From NCBI GenBank assembly GCA_050732995.1, contig JBOHSA010000014.1:1-9284 (forward strand): a DNA stretch of 9,284 bases, in the 5' to 3' direction. The translations under genes were made by a program, and so were the position numbers. The notes beneath the pieces were generated by a model. It saw nothing but the letters and a program-made list of their open reading frames with translations, made no database searches and was not told where the DNA came from. Every line of letters begins with the position of its first letter. The first letter of the stretch is position 1. This DNA is from JBOHSA01 sp050732995. Its GTDB lineage: Bacteria; Gemmatimonadota; Gemmatimonadetes; Gemmatimonadales; GWC2-71-9. Shown here one piece after another: positions 1-6,267 of this stretch.

Positions 1-984
1 CGCCTCGAGGTGCTCGAGCGGCGAGCGGCGGCGGCGCTCGATCACGTTCAGCGCGGGCCCGAAGCGCACCGCCGCCACGGCGAGCGCGACGAGCGCGACG
101 GCCGTGAGCTGCAACAGTGCCCAGCCAGCCGGCGCCGCCACGACCCAGCGCAGCGCTGCGCCAAACAGCCCGGCGCCCTCGCCAAAACCCTGGTGGTATT
201 CGTCCACCACGACGCGCTCCGTGCCTCCCTCCAGGATCCAGGGCACCACGACGAGCCCGGCGTCCGTCTCCTTGAGCGCGCGATTGGAGACGTAGACGAC
301 ATCGGCCAGGAGCGTGGCGCGGCCCCCGCCGCGGAACCGCAGGGCAAGCGCGACCGGCCGGCCGTCCCCGGTGGCGAGCAGCGTATCGGTCGCGGTCGGG
401 TACAGCGACGGACACCGCTCGCTTTCCTCCTCTTCCTCCGTGTAGAGCGATTCGGGCGGCACGCGGACCATCACACGCGTCGCCGCCGGGAGGTCTTTGG
501 GGGGCGGGGAGAAGGCCGCGTCGGGCACCACCACCGACAGCGATTCCTCCGGAGCGGTCCACCGCTCCCCCGCCACCCGACGCGTATCGAACCCGAAGCA
601 CAACTCGATGCGGGTCGAGCCGGCGATGAAGACACGGCCGCCGCGAGCGACGTAGGCGCGCACCCCCTGGATCTCCGGCACCGTGGGGTAGGCGATGTCG
701 AGGAATGCCACAACCTGCGCTGCGTCACCGGCCCCGCTCCGCGGTCTGGTCCTTGCCGACGGCTCGTCGGCGAGGTCGAACAAGGGGCGGCGCCGCTGCC
801 GCACCTGGACGCCGAGGCGGCGCAGGGTCTCCGCCAAGCCCTTGGCGCCGTAGGGGCCTGCCAGGTACGTGGACGCGCGTCGATCTTCCCAGGTCTTGTC
901 GGGGGCCGCCCGTCGCCCAATGAGCGCCGCCGCGGCCAGCGCGACGAACAGCGCCACAGCCAGGACGATCTCAGTGCGCCGCAA
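1..984 (-). CDS. DUF4350 domain membrane protein (3' end outside window)
   Basis: The minus-strand reading frame stays open for 328 codons from a TTG at 984 to the left edge, so the C-terminus is missing. An N-terminal membrane helix (about residues 5-23) is followed by the family's opening motif, YLAGPYGAKGLAETLRRLGV (about 40-59). A Rossmann-like region with FLDIAYPTVPEIQGVRAYVARGG follows (about 94-116). Near the end are DEYHQGFG (261-268) and a second helix (about 286-308). These match DUF4350, a family of unknown biochemical role found beside DUF4129, MoxR and DUF58 genes; the protein is presumably membrane-anchored with a large soluble domain. The start overlaps the DUF4129 gene by 14 bp, and GGAGG 8 nt upstream of the TTG supports it; no ATG or better GTG fits. 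An acidic run (EEEEEES, about 183-189) lies mid-protein. Other long frames over this stretch, on either strand, have Arg/Pro/Ser-rich composition and look like shadows. Confidence 0.85.
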   Translation of the reverse strand, partial: MRRTEIVLAVALFVALAAAALIGRRAAPDKTWEDRRASTYLAGPYGAKGLAETLRRLGVQVRQRRRPLFDLADEPSARTRPRSGAGDAAQVVAFLDIAYPTVPEIQGVRAYVARGGRVFIAGSTRIELCFGFDTRRVAGERWTAPEESLSVVVPDAAFSPPPKDLPAATRVMVRVPPESLYTEEEEESERCPSLYPTATDTLLATGDGRPVALALRFRGGGRATLLADVVYVSNRALKETDAGLVVVPWILEGGTERVVVDEYHQGFGEGAGLFGAALRWVVAAPAGWALLQLTAVALVALAVAAVRFGPALNVIERRRRSPLEHLEA

Positions 985-1633
985 GCGGGCCGCCTCCCCC
1001 GGCTGCGGCCCCGCGCACGGTGGCCGCCTGGGCATCGAACTGGGCCCATTCGGCCGCCGTACAGGGCACGGCGCCGAACAGGTGGCGGTAGAGCGCCGTC
1101 ACCAGCTGCCCGAACAGTGAGCGCGTCGCATCCTCCAGCCGGGCTTCGGCGACGTACTCGGCCGGGGTTTTGGACGGATGGAACTGCAGCGCGCGCCGGC
1201 CGTCCAGCTCCAGCACCAGGGCGACAAAGCGGTGCGCGAGGGCTTCGGCGTAGCACCCCGCCGCCGCGAGGGCCCGGGCCTCCTTCAGATACCAGCGGCT
1301 GTCGCGCGCGGCCCCGAGCGCCGGCAGGGGCTGCGTCTGGTGTGGCTCGACTCGCCGGAACGCGCGCCACAGGATATAGGCGAAGTGCAGGAGGATCAGC
1401 CCCAGCACCGCCACCATCATGATGAGCAGCGCGTAATAGCCGAGGGGGTTCGCTTCCCGCAGGCGATCGAGCCAGTCGAGGAGTCGGAGGAAGTGCCCTT
1501 CGAGCCAGGCGAGAGCCGTCGCGGGCCGGCCCCATTGGTACTCCCGTCCGCTGAACACCTCCCGTAGCACCGCGCGCAGGGAATCGGCGGAGGGGATCTG
1601 GCCGAGCGGCGCCGGCGGCAAGGGAAGGATCAC
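971..1633 (-). CDS. DUF4129 domain membrane protein
   Basis: The frame encodes 220 aa from a GTG at 1633. A short amphipathic N-terminal segment (about 15-60) precedes one clear membrane helix (about 65-89). A soluble C-terminal domain (about 113-205) contains the DUF4129 signature: an alpha-helical stretch with EARALAAAGCYAEALAHRFVALV, then LQFHPSKTPAEYV (149-161) and a final helical part. DUF4129 domains resemble the C-terminal tail of some transglutaminase-like membrane proteins; the function is unknown. Here the domain stands alone with one helix and no transglutaminase core. The GTG overlaps the TGA of the upstream membrane-protein gene (GTGA), so translation is probably coupled, and I see no Shine-Dalgarno of its own. 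The frame stays open far upstream through 3457, antisense to the RDD-SpoIIM gene, but that extension has no recognisable protein character. Confidence 0.85.
   Translation of the reverse strand: MILPLPPAPLGQIPSADSLRAVLREVFSGREYQWGRPATALAWLEGHFLRLLDWLDRLREANPLGYYALLIMMVAVLGLILLHFAYILWRAFRRVEPHQTQPLPALGAARDSRWYLKEARALAAAGCYAEALAHRFVALVLELDGRRALQFHPSKTPAEYVAEARLEDATRSLFGQLVTALYRHLFGAVPCTAAEWAQFDAQAATVRGAAAGGGGPLAAH
993..997 (-). promoter_or_regulatory. Ribosome binding site fixing the TTG start of the DUF4350 gene
   Basis: The minus strand reads GGAGG here, 8 nt upstream of the TTG at 984, inside the 3' end of the DUF4129 gene. It is the only good Shine-Dalgarno sequence near the beginning of the conserved DUF4350 region, and is the main reason to accept a TTG start. 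Confidence 0.6.
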
Positions 1634-2394
1634 GCGCTCGCGGGCTGAATCCCGAGCTGCTGGTTTAAGAGCTCGATGTCGAACGCTTCCTTCCGCACGC
1701 GTAGGTCGTAGTACAGCAGGGTGAAGACGCAGCTCGTCAGGGGGTAGACGAGCAGCGTGACCACGCTGAGCGCGGCGACGGCCACGACCGTCAGGGCGGG
1801 TGCCAGGAACGCCGCGAGGCCGACGAAGAACGCCATCCCGAGGCCGACGACGATCATCAGGGCCACCACCGCGAGCCAGAGCACGAACGCCTTGCCCTTG
1901 AAGCCCTTGGTCAGCGTCCAGGAGCGGCTGAGCGCGTCGGTGGAGGAGTCCAGCTCCTCGAGCACGACGACCGGGACGACCACGGAATACCCGCAGGCGA
2001 CGATGATGCCGGGGACGATGAGCAGGAGCAGGGCGAGGCAGATCACGATCGTGGCCGCGAGGCCGGAGACGAAGATTCCCCACATCTTGCCGGCGGCGAA
2101 GGCCAACGCTTCGCCGAGCTGGGGCTCCTGTCCGAGATAGGCCTGCGAGACGACCCGGACGGTCGCGCCGGAGACCAGCAAGTACCCCAGGACGCTCAGC
2201 AGTTGGCTCAGGAAATACAGGCCCGGGCGCTCGGTGATGCCACCGGCGAATTCGACATACAGACCGAGGCACAGGGGGATGCCTTGGCACGCGATCGAAA
2301 TGCCGAACAGCGTGCCGAAGTGGTTGCGCAGCAGCGCGAACGCGCCGTCCAAGATCTCTCCCGTGGACATCGGGCGCAGCGTATAGGTGGCCAT
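1630..2394 (-). CDS. Polytopic membrane protein, GPDPase_memb/DUF975-like
   Basis: The product is 254 aa, beginning MATYTLRPMSTGEILDGAFA, a typical opening for this family of helical membrane proteins. About six hydrophobic segments follow (roughly 28-48, 58-80, 105-140, 168-195, 198-212 and 213-228). The loop with VVLEELDSSTDALSRSWTL (about 143-161) and the ending LLYYDLRVRKEAFDIELL (about 226-243) are hallmarks of proteins annotated as glycerophosphoryl diester phosphodiesterase membrane domain or YckC/DUF975-like. No catalytic motif is visible, so enzymatic activity should not be assumed. The ATG at 2394 has GGAGG 4 nt upstream; an in-frame ATG at 2463 would overlap the divergent gene and adds a poor N-terminus. 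It is the first gene of the minus-strand trio and overlaps the DUF4129 start by 4 nt. A role in assembling or serving the DUF4129/DUF4350/RDD-SpoIIM membrane group is inferred from context only. Confidence 0.8.
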   Translation of the reverse strand: MATYTLRPMSTGEILDGAFALLRNHFGTLFGISIACQGIPLCLGLYVEFAGGITERPGLYFLSQLLSVLGYLLVSGATVRVVSQAYLGQEPQLGEALAFAAGKMWGIFVSGLAATIVICLALLLLIVPGIIVACGYSVVVPVVVLEELDSSTDALSRSWTLTKGFKGKAFVLWLAVVALMIVVGLGMAFFVGLAAFLAPALTVVAVAALSVVTLLVYPLTSCVFTLLYYDLRVRKEAFDIELLNQQLGIQPASA

Positions 2395-2425
2395 GTTCCC
2401 TCCCGGTCGATAACATGGTTGAACG

Positions 2426-4219
2426 ATGCAGAACACGCGAGACCCGTTTCTGACGCAGTTCACGCGGCGCCTGGCGATCGAAACGCCGGAGCACGTGGTC
2501 GTCGAGCTGGAGCTCGCCGGGATCGGCTCCCGTCTGGCGGCGGCGGCGCTCGACGTGCTGATCCTGACCGCCCTGTTCTTCGGCCTGGGCCTCGCGTCGA
2601 GCCTGGCGCGGCACCTGCTGGTCGCGCTCGGACGCGGATGGGCCTCCGCCCTCCTGCTCTTCGCCGCCTTCCTGTTGTTCTGGGGCTACTTCGTGCTGTT
2701 CGAGGCGCTGAGCAACGGCCGGACGCCCGGGAAACGGTATCTGGGCCTGCGCGTCGTGATGGACACCGGGCATCCGATCACCTTCGCAGCGGCCGCAACG
2801 CGGAACCTGCTCCGCATCGTGGACTCGCAGCCGCTGTTCTCCTATTTCGTCGGACTGTTGTTCGTGCTGTTGCATCGACAGAACAAGCGCCTGGGCGACC
2901 TCGTGGCGGGCACCATCGTGGTGCGCGACCGCCCGGGCGACATCCAGCTCGGCCGCCCGGCCGCCCTCGAGCCGGAGCCGCTCGAGGCCGGCGCGCCCGA
3001 GCTCACCGACGATGAGTACCGCCTCCTGGGGCAGTTCCTCGACCGCTTGGAATCGCTGGCCCCAGCGCAGCGCACCCGGCTGACCCGCGACCTGCTGCAC
3101 CGCTTCGGGCCGCGCTTCCCGCGGCGCGACCCCGACCCCGAGACGTTCCTCGTGCAGCTCTACGGCGAAGAGCTGGGCAAGCGGCGCGGCCGCTTCGCCA
3201 CGCGCGCCGGCGCCGGCGTCGGGCGGACGACGGTGGCCGCCGAGCGGTTCGTCAGCCGCAAGCTCGCGGGCTGGGAGCAGTTTCGCGGGATGGCCGCCGA
3301 GGCGGAGCGTCAGGGACTGCAGAGCCTCGGGCCGTCGGCGATCCCGGGGTTCGCCGCCCGCTACCGGGAAGTGGCGGCGGACCTCGCCCGGGCCCGCACG
3401 TACAGCGTGGATCCGCGCGTGCTGGGCTACCTCGAGCGCCTCGTGGCCACGGGACACAACGCGCTATACGGCCTCCGGGGCGCGCGCCGACGTCCCCTGG
3501 GCCGACTGCTGCTCCGCGAATGGCCCGCGGCGATCGTGGAGGCCCGGGCCTACGTGCTCGCCGCGTTGCTCCTGTTCACGGTGCCGGGAGCCGCGGGGTA
3601 CCTGTTGATCCGAGAACGCCCGCAGGCCGCCACCGAGGTCCTGCCGGACCGCATGATCGCCCGGGCGGAGGCCGGCCTGGGCCGGCGATCGGCCGGGGTC
3701 GGCTACGCCGAAGCGCCGGACCCGTTCCTGCCGATCATCGCCTCGCAGATCGTCGCCAACAACGTGCAGGTGGCGTTCGGGGTATTCGCCTTCGGCGTCA
3801 CGGCCGGCATCGGGACGGTGCTGCTCCTGGTATTCAACGGCCTGTTCTTCGGCACCGTCCTGGGGCTGTTCGCCAACTACGGACTCGCGGACTGGATCCT
3901 GATCTTCGTCGCCGGGCACGGCGTGCTCGAGCTGACGGCGATCTTCATCGCGGGCGGCGCGGGGCTGCTCGTGGCCCGCGCGCTCGTGGCGCCGGGGGAC
4001 GTCACCCGGCGTGATGCGCTCGTCGTACATGGCCGACGCGCGATCAAGCTGGTCGGCGCGGCGGTCCTCCTCCTCCTCCTCGCGGGAACGATCGAAGGCT
4101 TTCTCTCGGCGAGCGACACCGCGGCGCCGTGGAAAATCGGCGTGAGCGCGGCGAGCGCGGTGTTGCTGGCGCTGTATCTGTGGAACGGGGTCGTCTATCT
4201 CCGACGGCAATCTAAGTAA
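2426..4219 (+). CDS. RDD domain-SpoIIM (DUF95) fusion membrane protein
   Basis: The 597-aa protein joins two families. Residues about 18-170 are an RDD domain: IETPEHVVVELELAG leads into the first helix with R36 and D43, a second helix (about 73-94), then NGRTPGKRYLGLRVV (97-111) and the closing NKRLGDLVAGTIVV (153-166). A polar linker follows (about 171-280), possibly partly helical. Residues about 281-595 are a SpoIIM/DUF95 domain: WEQF at 283-286, several helices from about 375, the NN..VAFGVFAFG segment (about 445-457), NGLFFGTVLG (471-480) and GHGVLELTAIFIAGGAGL (497-514), the strongest family signature. RDD proteins have been linked to transport; SpoIIM of Bacillus acts in engulfment, but homologues in non-sporulating bacteria have no settled role. 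The gene diverges from the DUF4129 trio across 31 bp. No clear Shine-Dalgarno precedes the ATG, so the exact start is less certain than the frame. Confidence 0.88.
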   Translation: MQNTRDPFLTQFTRRLAIETPEHVVVELELAGIGSRLAAAALDVLILTALFFGLGLASSLARHLLVALGRGWASALLLFAAFLLFWGYFVLFEALSNGRTPGKRYLGLRVVMDTGHPITFAAAATRNLLRIVDSQPLFSYFVGLLFVLLHRQNKRLGDLVAGTIVVRDRPGDIQLGRPAALEPEPLEAGAPELTDDEYRLLGQFLDRLESLAPAQRTRLTRDLLHRFGPRFPRRDPDPETFLVQLYGEELGKRRGRFATRAGAGVGRTTVAAERFVSRKLAGWEQFRGMAAEAERQGLQSLGPSAIPGFAARYREVAADLARARTYSVDPRVLGYLERLVATGHNALYGLRGARRRPLGRLLLREWPAAIVEARAYVLAALLLFTVPGAAGYLLIRERPQAATEVLPDRMIARAEAGLGRRSAGVGYAEAPDPFLPIIASQIVANNVQVAFGVFAFGVTAGIGTVLLLVFNGLFFGTVLGLFANYGLADWILIFVAGHGVLELTAIFIAGGAGLLVARALVAPGDVTRRDALVVHGRRAIKLVGAAVLLLLLAGTIEGFLSASDTAAPWKIGVSAASAVLLALYLWNGVVYLRRQSK

Positions 4220-4436
4220 AGGAAGGCCTGAAGGTGGCGCGTCAGCCGCTCGCCGGCCGCGGAGCGCCAGGCGCGCGCTCCCAATTCGGAAGGCGGGTTC
4301 GGGAAACTACCGGGTCAGGAGACGGCATGGGGCCGACGGCCCGGCGGCCAGCGCCACCATCGCGTCACGGCGAGGAGCGTCTGTCGGGGCCGCCACCAAC
4401 GCGCAGCGGGACAGAACCGCGGCCGATGGCGGCGGC
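4220..4436. other. Convergent intergenic gap without a supported gene
   Basis: This 217-bp stretch lies between the ends of the RDD-SpoIIM gene and the convergent HisKA gene. The only structure I can point to is a small hairpin, GGGCC-GAC-GGCCC (4330-4342), without a T-tract in either direction. Plus-strand translation could start at the GTG at 4234, which has an AGGAAGG upstream, but the resulting protein is Arg/Pro/Ser-rich and its second half is antisense to the HisKA gene, so I do not call it. Confidence 0.4.
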
Positions 4437-4628
4437 TCACGCGTCCAAGGATTGCAGCATCTCGCGCATCCGGCGCGCCAGAGCCTCGATCTGCTTCAGG
4501 TTGGTGACCGTCTCCGCATCGTACTTCGCTTCGTTGAGGAGCATGAGCTGGGTCTCGGCCAAGATGGCCGAGAGCGGGTTGGTGAGGTCGTGTCGCAGCT
4601 TCCGCAGCCGTGCTTCGGCGTCGGCCAT
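4437..4628 (-). CDS. Orphan HisKA (DHp) phosphoacceptor-domain protein, 63 aa
   Basis: The whole product is little more than a histidine-kinase dimerisation/phosphoacceptor hairpin. It begins MADAEARLRKLRHDLTNPLS, carrying an H-box with the candidate phospho-accepting histidine at residue 13 (RHDLTNPLSAI). It continues through AETQLMLLNE and a second helix (NLKQIEALARRMREMLQSL, about 43-61). No HATPase_c catalytic domain, sensor domain or membrane segment is present, and none is encoded next to it. Such a domain could dimerise, accept phosphate from another kinase like an HPt protein, or act on a response regulator; this is inference. The ATG lies 3 bp after the stop of the 94-aa upstream gene, with no strong Shine-Dalgarno, suggesting translational coupling. 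The frame ends in a clean TGA, and I see no ATPase motif in the sequence after it, so it does not look like a kinase freshly cut by a frameshift. Confidence 0.75.
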   Translation of the reverse strand: MADAEARLRKLRHDLTNPLSAILAETQLMLLNEAKYDAETVTNLKQIEALARRMREMLQSLDA

Positions 4629-4631
4629 CGC

Positions 4632-4916
4632 TCAGAGCAGCGAGCGGTAGAGGTCGCGCAGATGATGGTCCCGCAGATCCCGCACCGATTGCCAGAGGTC
4701 TTGCTCGGACGTCGCGCAGAAGATCTCGGCCGTGGACCGCTCGGCCTCGGTGTCGGGCGCGCCGAACAGCACGCGGCCGCGCCAAATCCCGTCTTCGGTG
4801 CGGCGCACCGCGAGGCGAATGGGGATTTCTTGTCCGTCGAACCGGATGGGAGGGAGGTCGTGAACGACCGCTTCGGTCGTGGCCGGGGAACTGAATCGCG
4901 CCGGTTGTGCGGGCAT
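4632..4916 (-). CDS. Small hypothetical protein, 94 aa
   Basis: I do not recognise this family. The protein is soluble-looking, without a signal peptide or membrane helix. An N-terminal beta-rich half (DLPPIRFDGQEIPIRLAVRR, about 20-39, then IWRGRVLFGAP) is followed by a charged helical half with EIFCATSEQDLWQSVRDLRD (about 65-84) and a final HHLRDLYRSLL. Residue composition is balanced, unlike the Arg/Pro/Ser-rich alternative frames across the same bases, which supports this frame. It sits 3 bp upstream of the orphan HisKA gene and probably shares its transcript, so the two may act together. The ATG at 4916 has no strong Shine-Dalgarno but lies about 20 nt from the predicted transcription start. 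A downstream GTG near residue 17 is a possible alternative start. Confidence 0.6.
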   Translation of the reverse strand: MPAQPARFSSPATTEAVVHDLPPIRFDGQEIPIRLAVRRTEDGIWRGRVLFGAPDTEAERSTAEIFCATSEQDLWQSVRDLRDHHLRDLYRSLL

Positions 4917-4941
4917 GCCTGACCGTGGGCTGGTTTGGGTA

Positions 4942-4969
4942 AAGATATACGAACCGGAGACTTACGCAA
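4942..4969 (-). promoter_or_regulatory. Possible sigma70-type promoter for the 94-aa/HisKA pair
   Basis: On the minus strand TTGCGT (4969-4964) and TATCTT (4947-4942) are separated by 16 bp, in a locally AT-richer patch of otherwise very GC-rich DNA, about 25 bp upstream of the ATG at 4916. Hexamer matches are modest (3/6 and 4/6). It would let the small pair be transcribed independently of the M50 gene. Confidence 0.35.
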
Positions 4970-5001
4970 TAGAGGATCCCACACCCCACCGCCGGCACCC
5001 G

Positions 5002-5019
5002 GCGCCTGACACCAGGCGC
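5002..5019 (-). terminator. Hairpin directly after the M50 gene stop
   Basis: Perfect 7-bp arms (GCGCCTG and CAGGCGC) enclose a 4-nt loop, one base beyond the stop codon of the M50 gene. No T-tract follows on the minus strand, so it is not a classical intrinsic terminator. It may instead protect the 3' end of the message or act together with Rho. Confidence 0.3.
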
Positions 5020-5020
5020 T

Positions 5021-6124
5021 TCAGATCCTGAACGGCACCGGCGTGAACGTCGCGAGGAACAGCGCGAGCGCCGCCCAGGCGAGCCACTGCCGCGAGCGCG
5101 GCAGCGGACGATAGGCGTCGAGCACCGGCGGGTGCTTGAGCTGGCCGCGCGAGAGTCCTAGCACCAACGCCCCGAACACCAGCCAGCCGATCCAGTACTT
5201 GCCAAGGACGACGAGCCCGACCCAGCACACCAGCGCTACCCGCGCGTGCCACCGGGGCACGGCGGCGTAGAGAATGTGACCGCCGTCGAGCTGTGAGATC
5301 GGGAGCAGATTCAGCATCGTGACGAACATGCCGACCCAGCCGGCGAACGCCAACGGATGCAGCGAGAGCCCCTGCTCGCCGAGCCCGCTCGCCCGCCGCA
5401 GCACGAGGGTGAGGAGAGAGTCCCCTAACGCCCATGTTTGGCCGCCCAGGCGCACGACCATCCCGCCGAGCCCCTCGTGTACCGGCCCTGGGTGGCTCAG
5501 CGCCAGTCCGATCCAGAGGACCGGCAGCGCGATGAGGAAGCCGGCGATGGGACCGCCGATGCCCACGTCCAGCAGCTGGCGCCGGTCGGACAGGATCGTC
5601 CGCAGCCGGATGAATGCGCCTACCGTGCCGATAGGGGAGAGCACGAGCGGCACCGGAGCAAAGTAGGGTGGTGAGACGTCGAGGTGATAGTAACGCGCGG
5701 TGAAGTAGTGCCCCAGCTCGTGACACAGCAGGATGGTGAGCAGGGGCAGTGAGAACAGCAGGCCGGCCGCCCAGAGCCGCGCGAATCCGGCCGGCGGCGG
5801 AAACCGGGGGAACCCGAGCAGCCCGTCGAACGGGAACCCGGCGGCGATCACGGCGCCGGCCAGCGTGGTGGTGAGCAGCGTAGCGCCGAACAGCACGGTG
5901 TGCAGCGTCCAGTGCTCGCGGCGCCGCGAGCCGCGCGGGCGCGTGAGCACCAAATGACGTCCGTCCGGCTCGTCGGACCAGTAGTAGTTGCCGGGCCAGT
6001 GTGTCAGGGCGTGGGCCAACTCGGGGGAGGGTCCGGCATGGGCCGGATCTACAAGTGCATCAACGACTTCCCGGTCCCGAAGCGGTGTCGTGCGCCAGGC
6101 GAGCAGGTAGGGCGTCAGGTCCAC
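5021..6124 (-). CDS. Site-2 protease-type M50 zinc metalloprotease
   Basis: The product is a 367-aa polytopic membrane protease. A cytoplasmic-looking N-terminal region of about 70 residues, including HWPGNYYWSDEPDGRHLVLT, precedes helices at roughly 75-97 and 117-134. The zinc motif HELGH (135-139) sits at the end of a membrane segment. GPIAGF (191-196) and LLPISQLDGGHILYA (273-287, with the third zinc ligand D280) complete the M50/S2P signature. More helices follow (about 295-325 and 346-360). Members cut transmembrane substrates, for example anti-sigma factors; the long N-terminus before the HELGH helix and the LDGGH motif resemble the EGY1/Rv2869-unlike, PDZ-free branch often simply annotated 'site-2 protease family'. 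No PDZ domain is visible and the substrate is unknown. The start is a GTG at 6124 without a clear Shine-Dalgarno. The gene diverges from rho across 143 bp and is the first gene of its unit. Confidence 0.88.
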   Translation of the reverse strand: MDLTPYLLAWRTTPLRDREVVDALVDPAHAGPSPELAHALTHWPGNYYWSDEPDGRHLVLTRPRGSRRREHWTLHTVLFGATLLTTTLAGAVIAAGFPFDGLLGFPRFPPPAGFARLWAAGLLFSLPLLTILLCHELGHYFTARYYHLDVSPPYFAPVPLVLSPIGTVGAFIRLRTILSDRRQLLDVGIGGPIAGFLIALPVLWIGLALSHPGPVHEGLGGMVVRLGGQTWALGDSLLTLVLRRASGLGEQGLSLHPLAFAGWVGMFVTMLNLLPISQLDGGHILYAAVPRWHARVALVCWVGLVVLGKYWIGWLVFGALVLGLSRGQLKHPPVLDAYRPLPRSRQWLAWAALALFLATFTPVPFRI

Positions 6125-6132
6125 GGCCGCAC

Positions 6133-6161
6133 TTGACGCGCCCCGCGGGGCTGCCTACTAT
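6133..6161 (+). promoter_or_regulatory. Sigma70-type promoter of the rho operon
   Basis: TTGACG (6133-6138) and TACTAT (6156-6161) are separated by exactly 17 bp, giving 5/6 and 4/6 matches to the consensus hexamers. Transcription would start near 6168, leaving a leader of about 100 nt before the rho start codon. The promoter begins only 9 bp from the start codon of the divergent M50 gene. Confidence 0.6.
6140..6151. repeat. 12-bp perfect palindrome in the rho promoter spacer
   Basis: GCCCCGCGGGGC is fully self-complementary and lies between the -35 and -10 hexamers of the rho promoter. The position suits an operator, but short GC palindromes arise easily in DNA of this composition. In the M50 message the same bases would fall in the short 5' leader. 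Confidence 0.35.
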
Positions 6162-6170
6162 AGCTCCTTC

Positions 6171-6226
6171 GCACACCGCCAGATTCCCAAGTTTCCATCA
6201 CAACCCAAGTCCCCTACCCCTCTCCG
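6171..6226 (+). promoter_or_regulatory. C-rich, G-poor rut-like leader of rho
   Basis: By my count these 56 bases contain 27 C and only 6 G, with many pyrimidine-C dinucleotides and no obvious strong hairpin. That is the usual signature of a Rho-utilisation site, and is out of character for this GC-rich genome where G and C are otherwise balanced. It lies in the predicted untranslated leader of rho. Rho limits its own synthesis by terminating in its leader in E. coli, so autoregulation is a natural reading here, though inferred. CCCAAGT occurs twice (6186-6192 and 6204-6210). Confidence 0.5.
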
Positions 6227-6267
6227 GGGGTCCCCACCGGCCGTCGCACAACGGAGTATGAGCACAC

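Noticed and set aside
79..103. Direct repeat of GCGCGACGA-like units
   Set aside because: It lies within the Val/Ala/Leu codons of a membrane helix in the DUF4350 gene, and is expected low complexity at this GC content.
10..1422. 470-codon plus-strand frame over the DUF4350 and DUF4129 genes
   Set aside because: It is Arg/Pro/His-rich without any domain, while the opposite strand carries two recognisable protein families with overlapping starts.
971..3457. Minus-strand frame open for 828 codons across the DUF4129 gene and beyond
   Set aside because: Only the last 220 residues (from the GTG at 1633) look like a protein. The rest is antisense to the RDD-SpoIIM gene and part of the membrane-protein gene, with the Arg/Gln/Glu-rich composition typical of shadow frames in GC-rich DNA.
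4065..4083. CTC trinucleotide run
   Set aside because: It encodes a Leu run inside a membrane helix of the SpoIIM domain, and is explained by codon bias and hydrophobic composition.
4234..4650. Plus-strand frame of 138 codons with a good Shine-Dalgarno sequence just after the RDD-SpoIIM gene
   Set aside because: The protein is Arg/Ser/Pro-rich, and its second half is antisense to the HisKA gene, whose motif is clear. The ribosome-site match alone is not enough.
4315..4998. Longer minus-strand frames (4315-4998 and 4496-4984) covering the small-gene region
   Set aside because: Both are Arg/Pro/Ser-rich shadows; the shorter frames at 4437-4628 and 4632-4916 have balanced composition, and one has a known domain.
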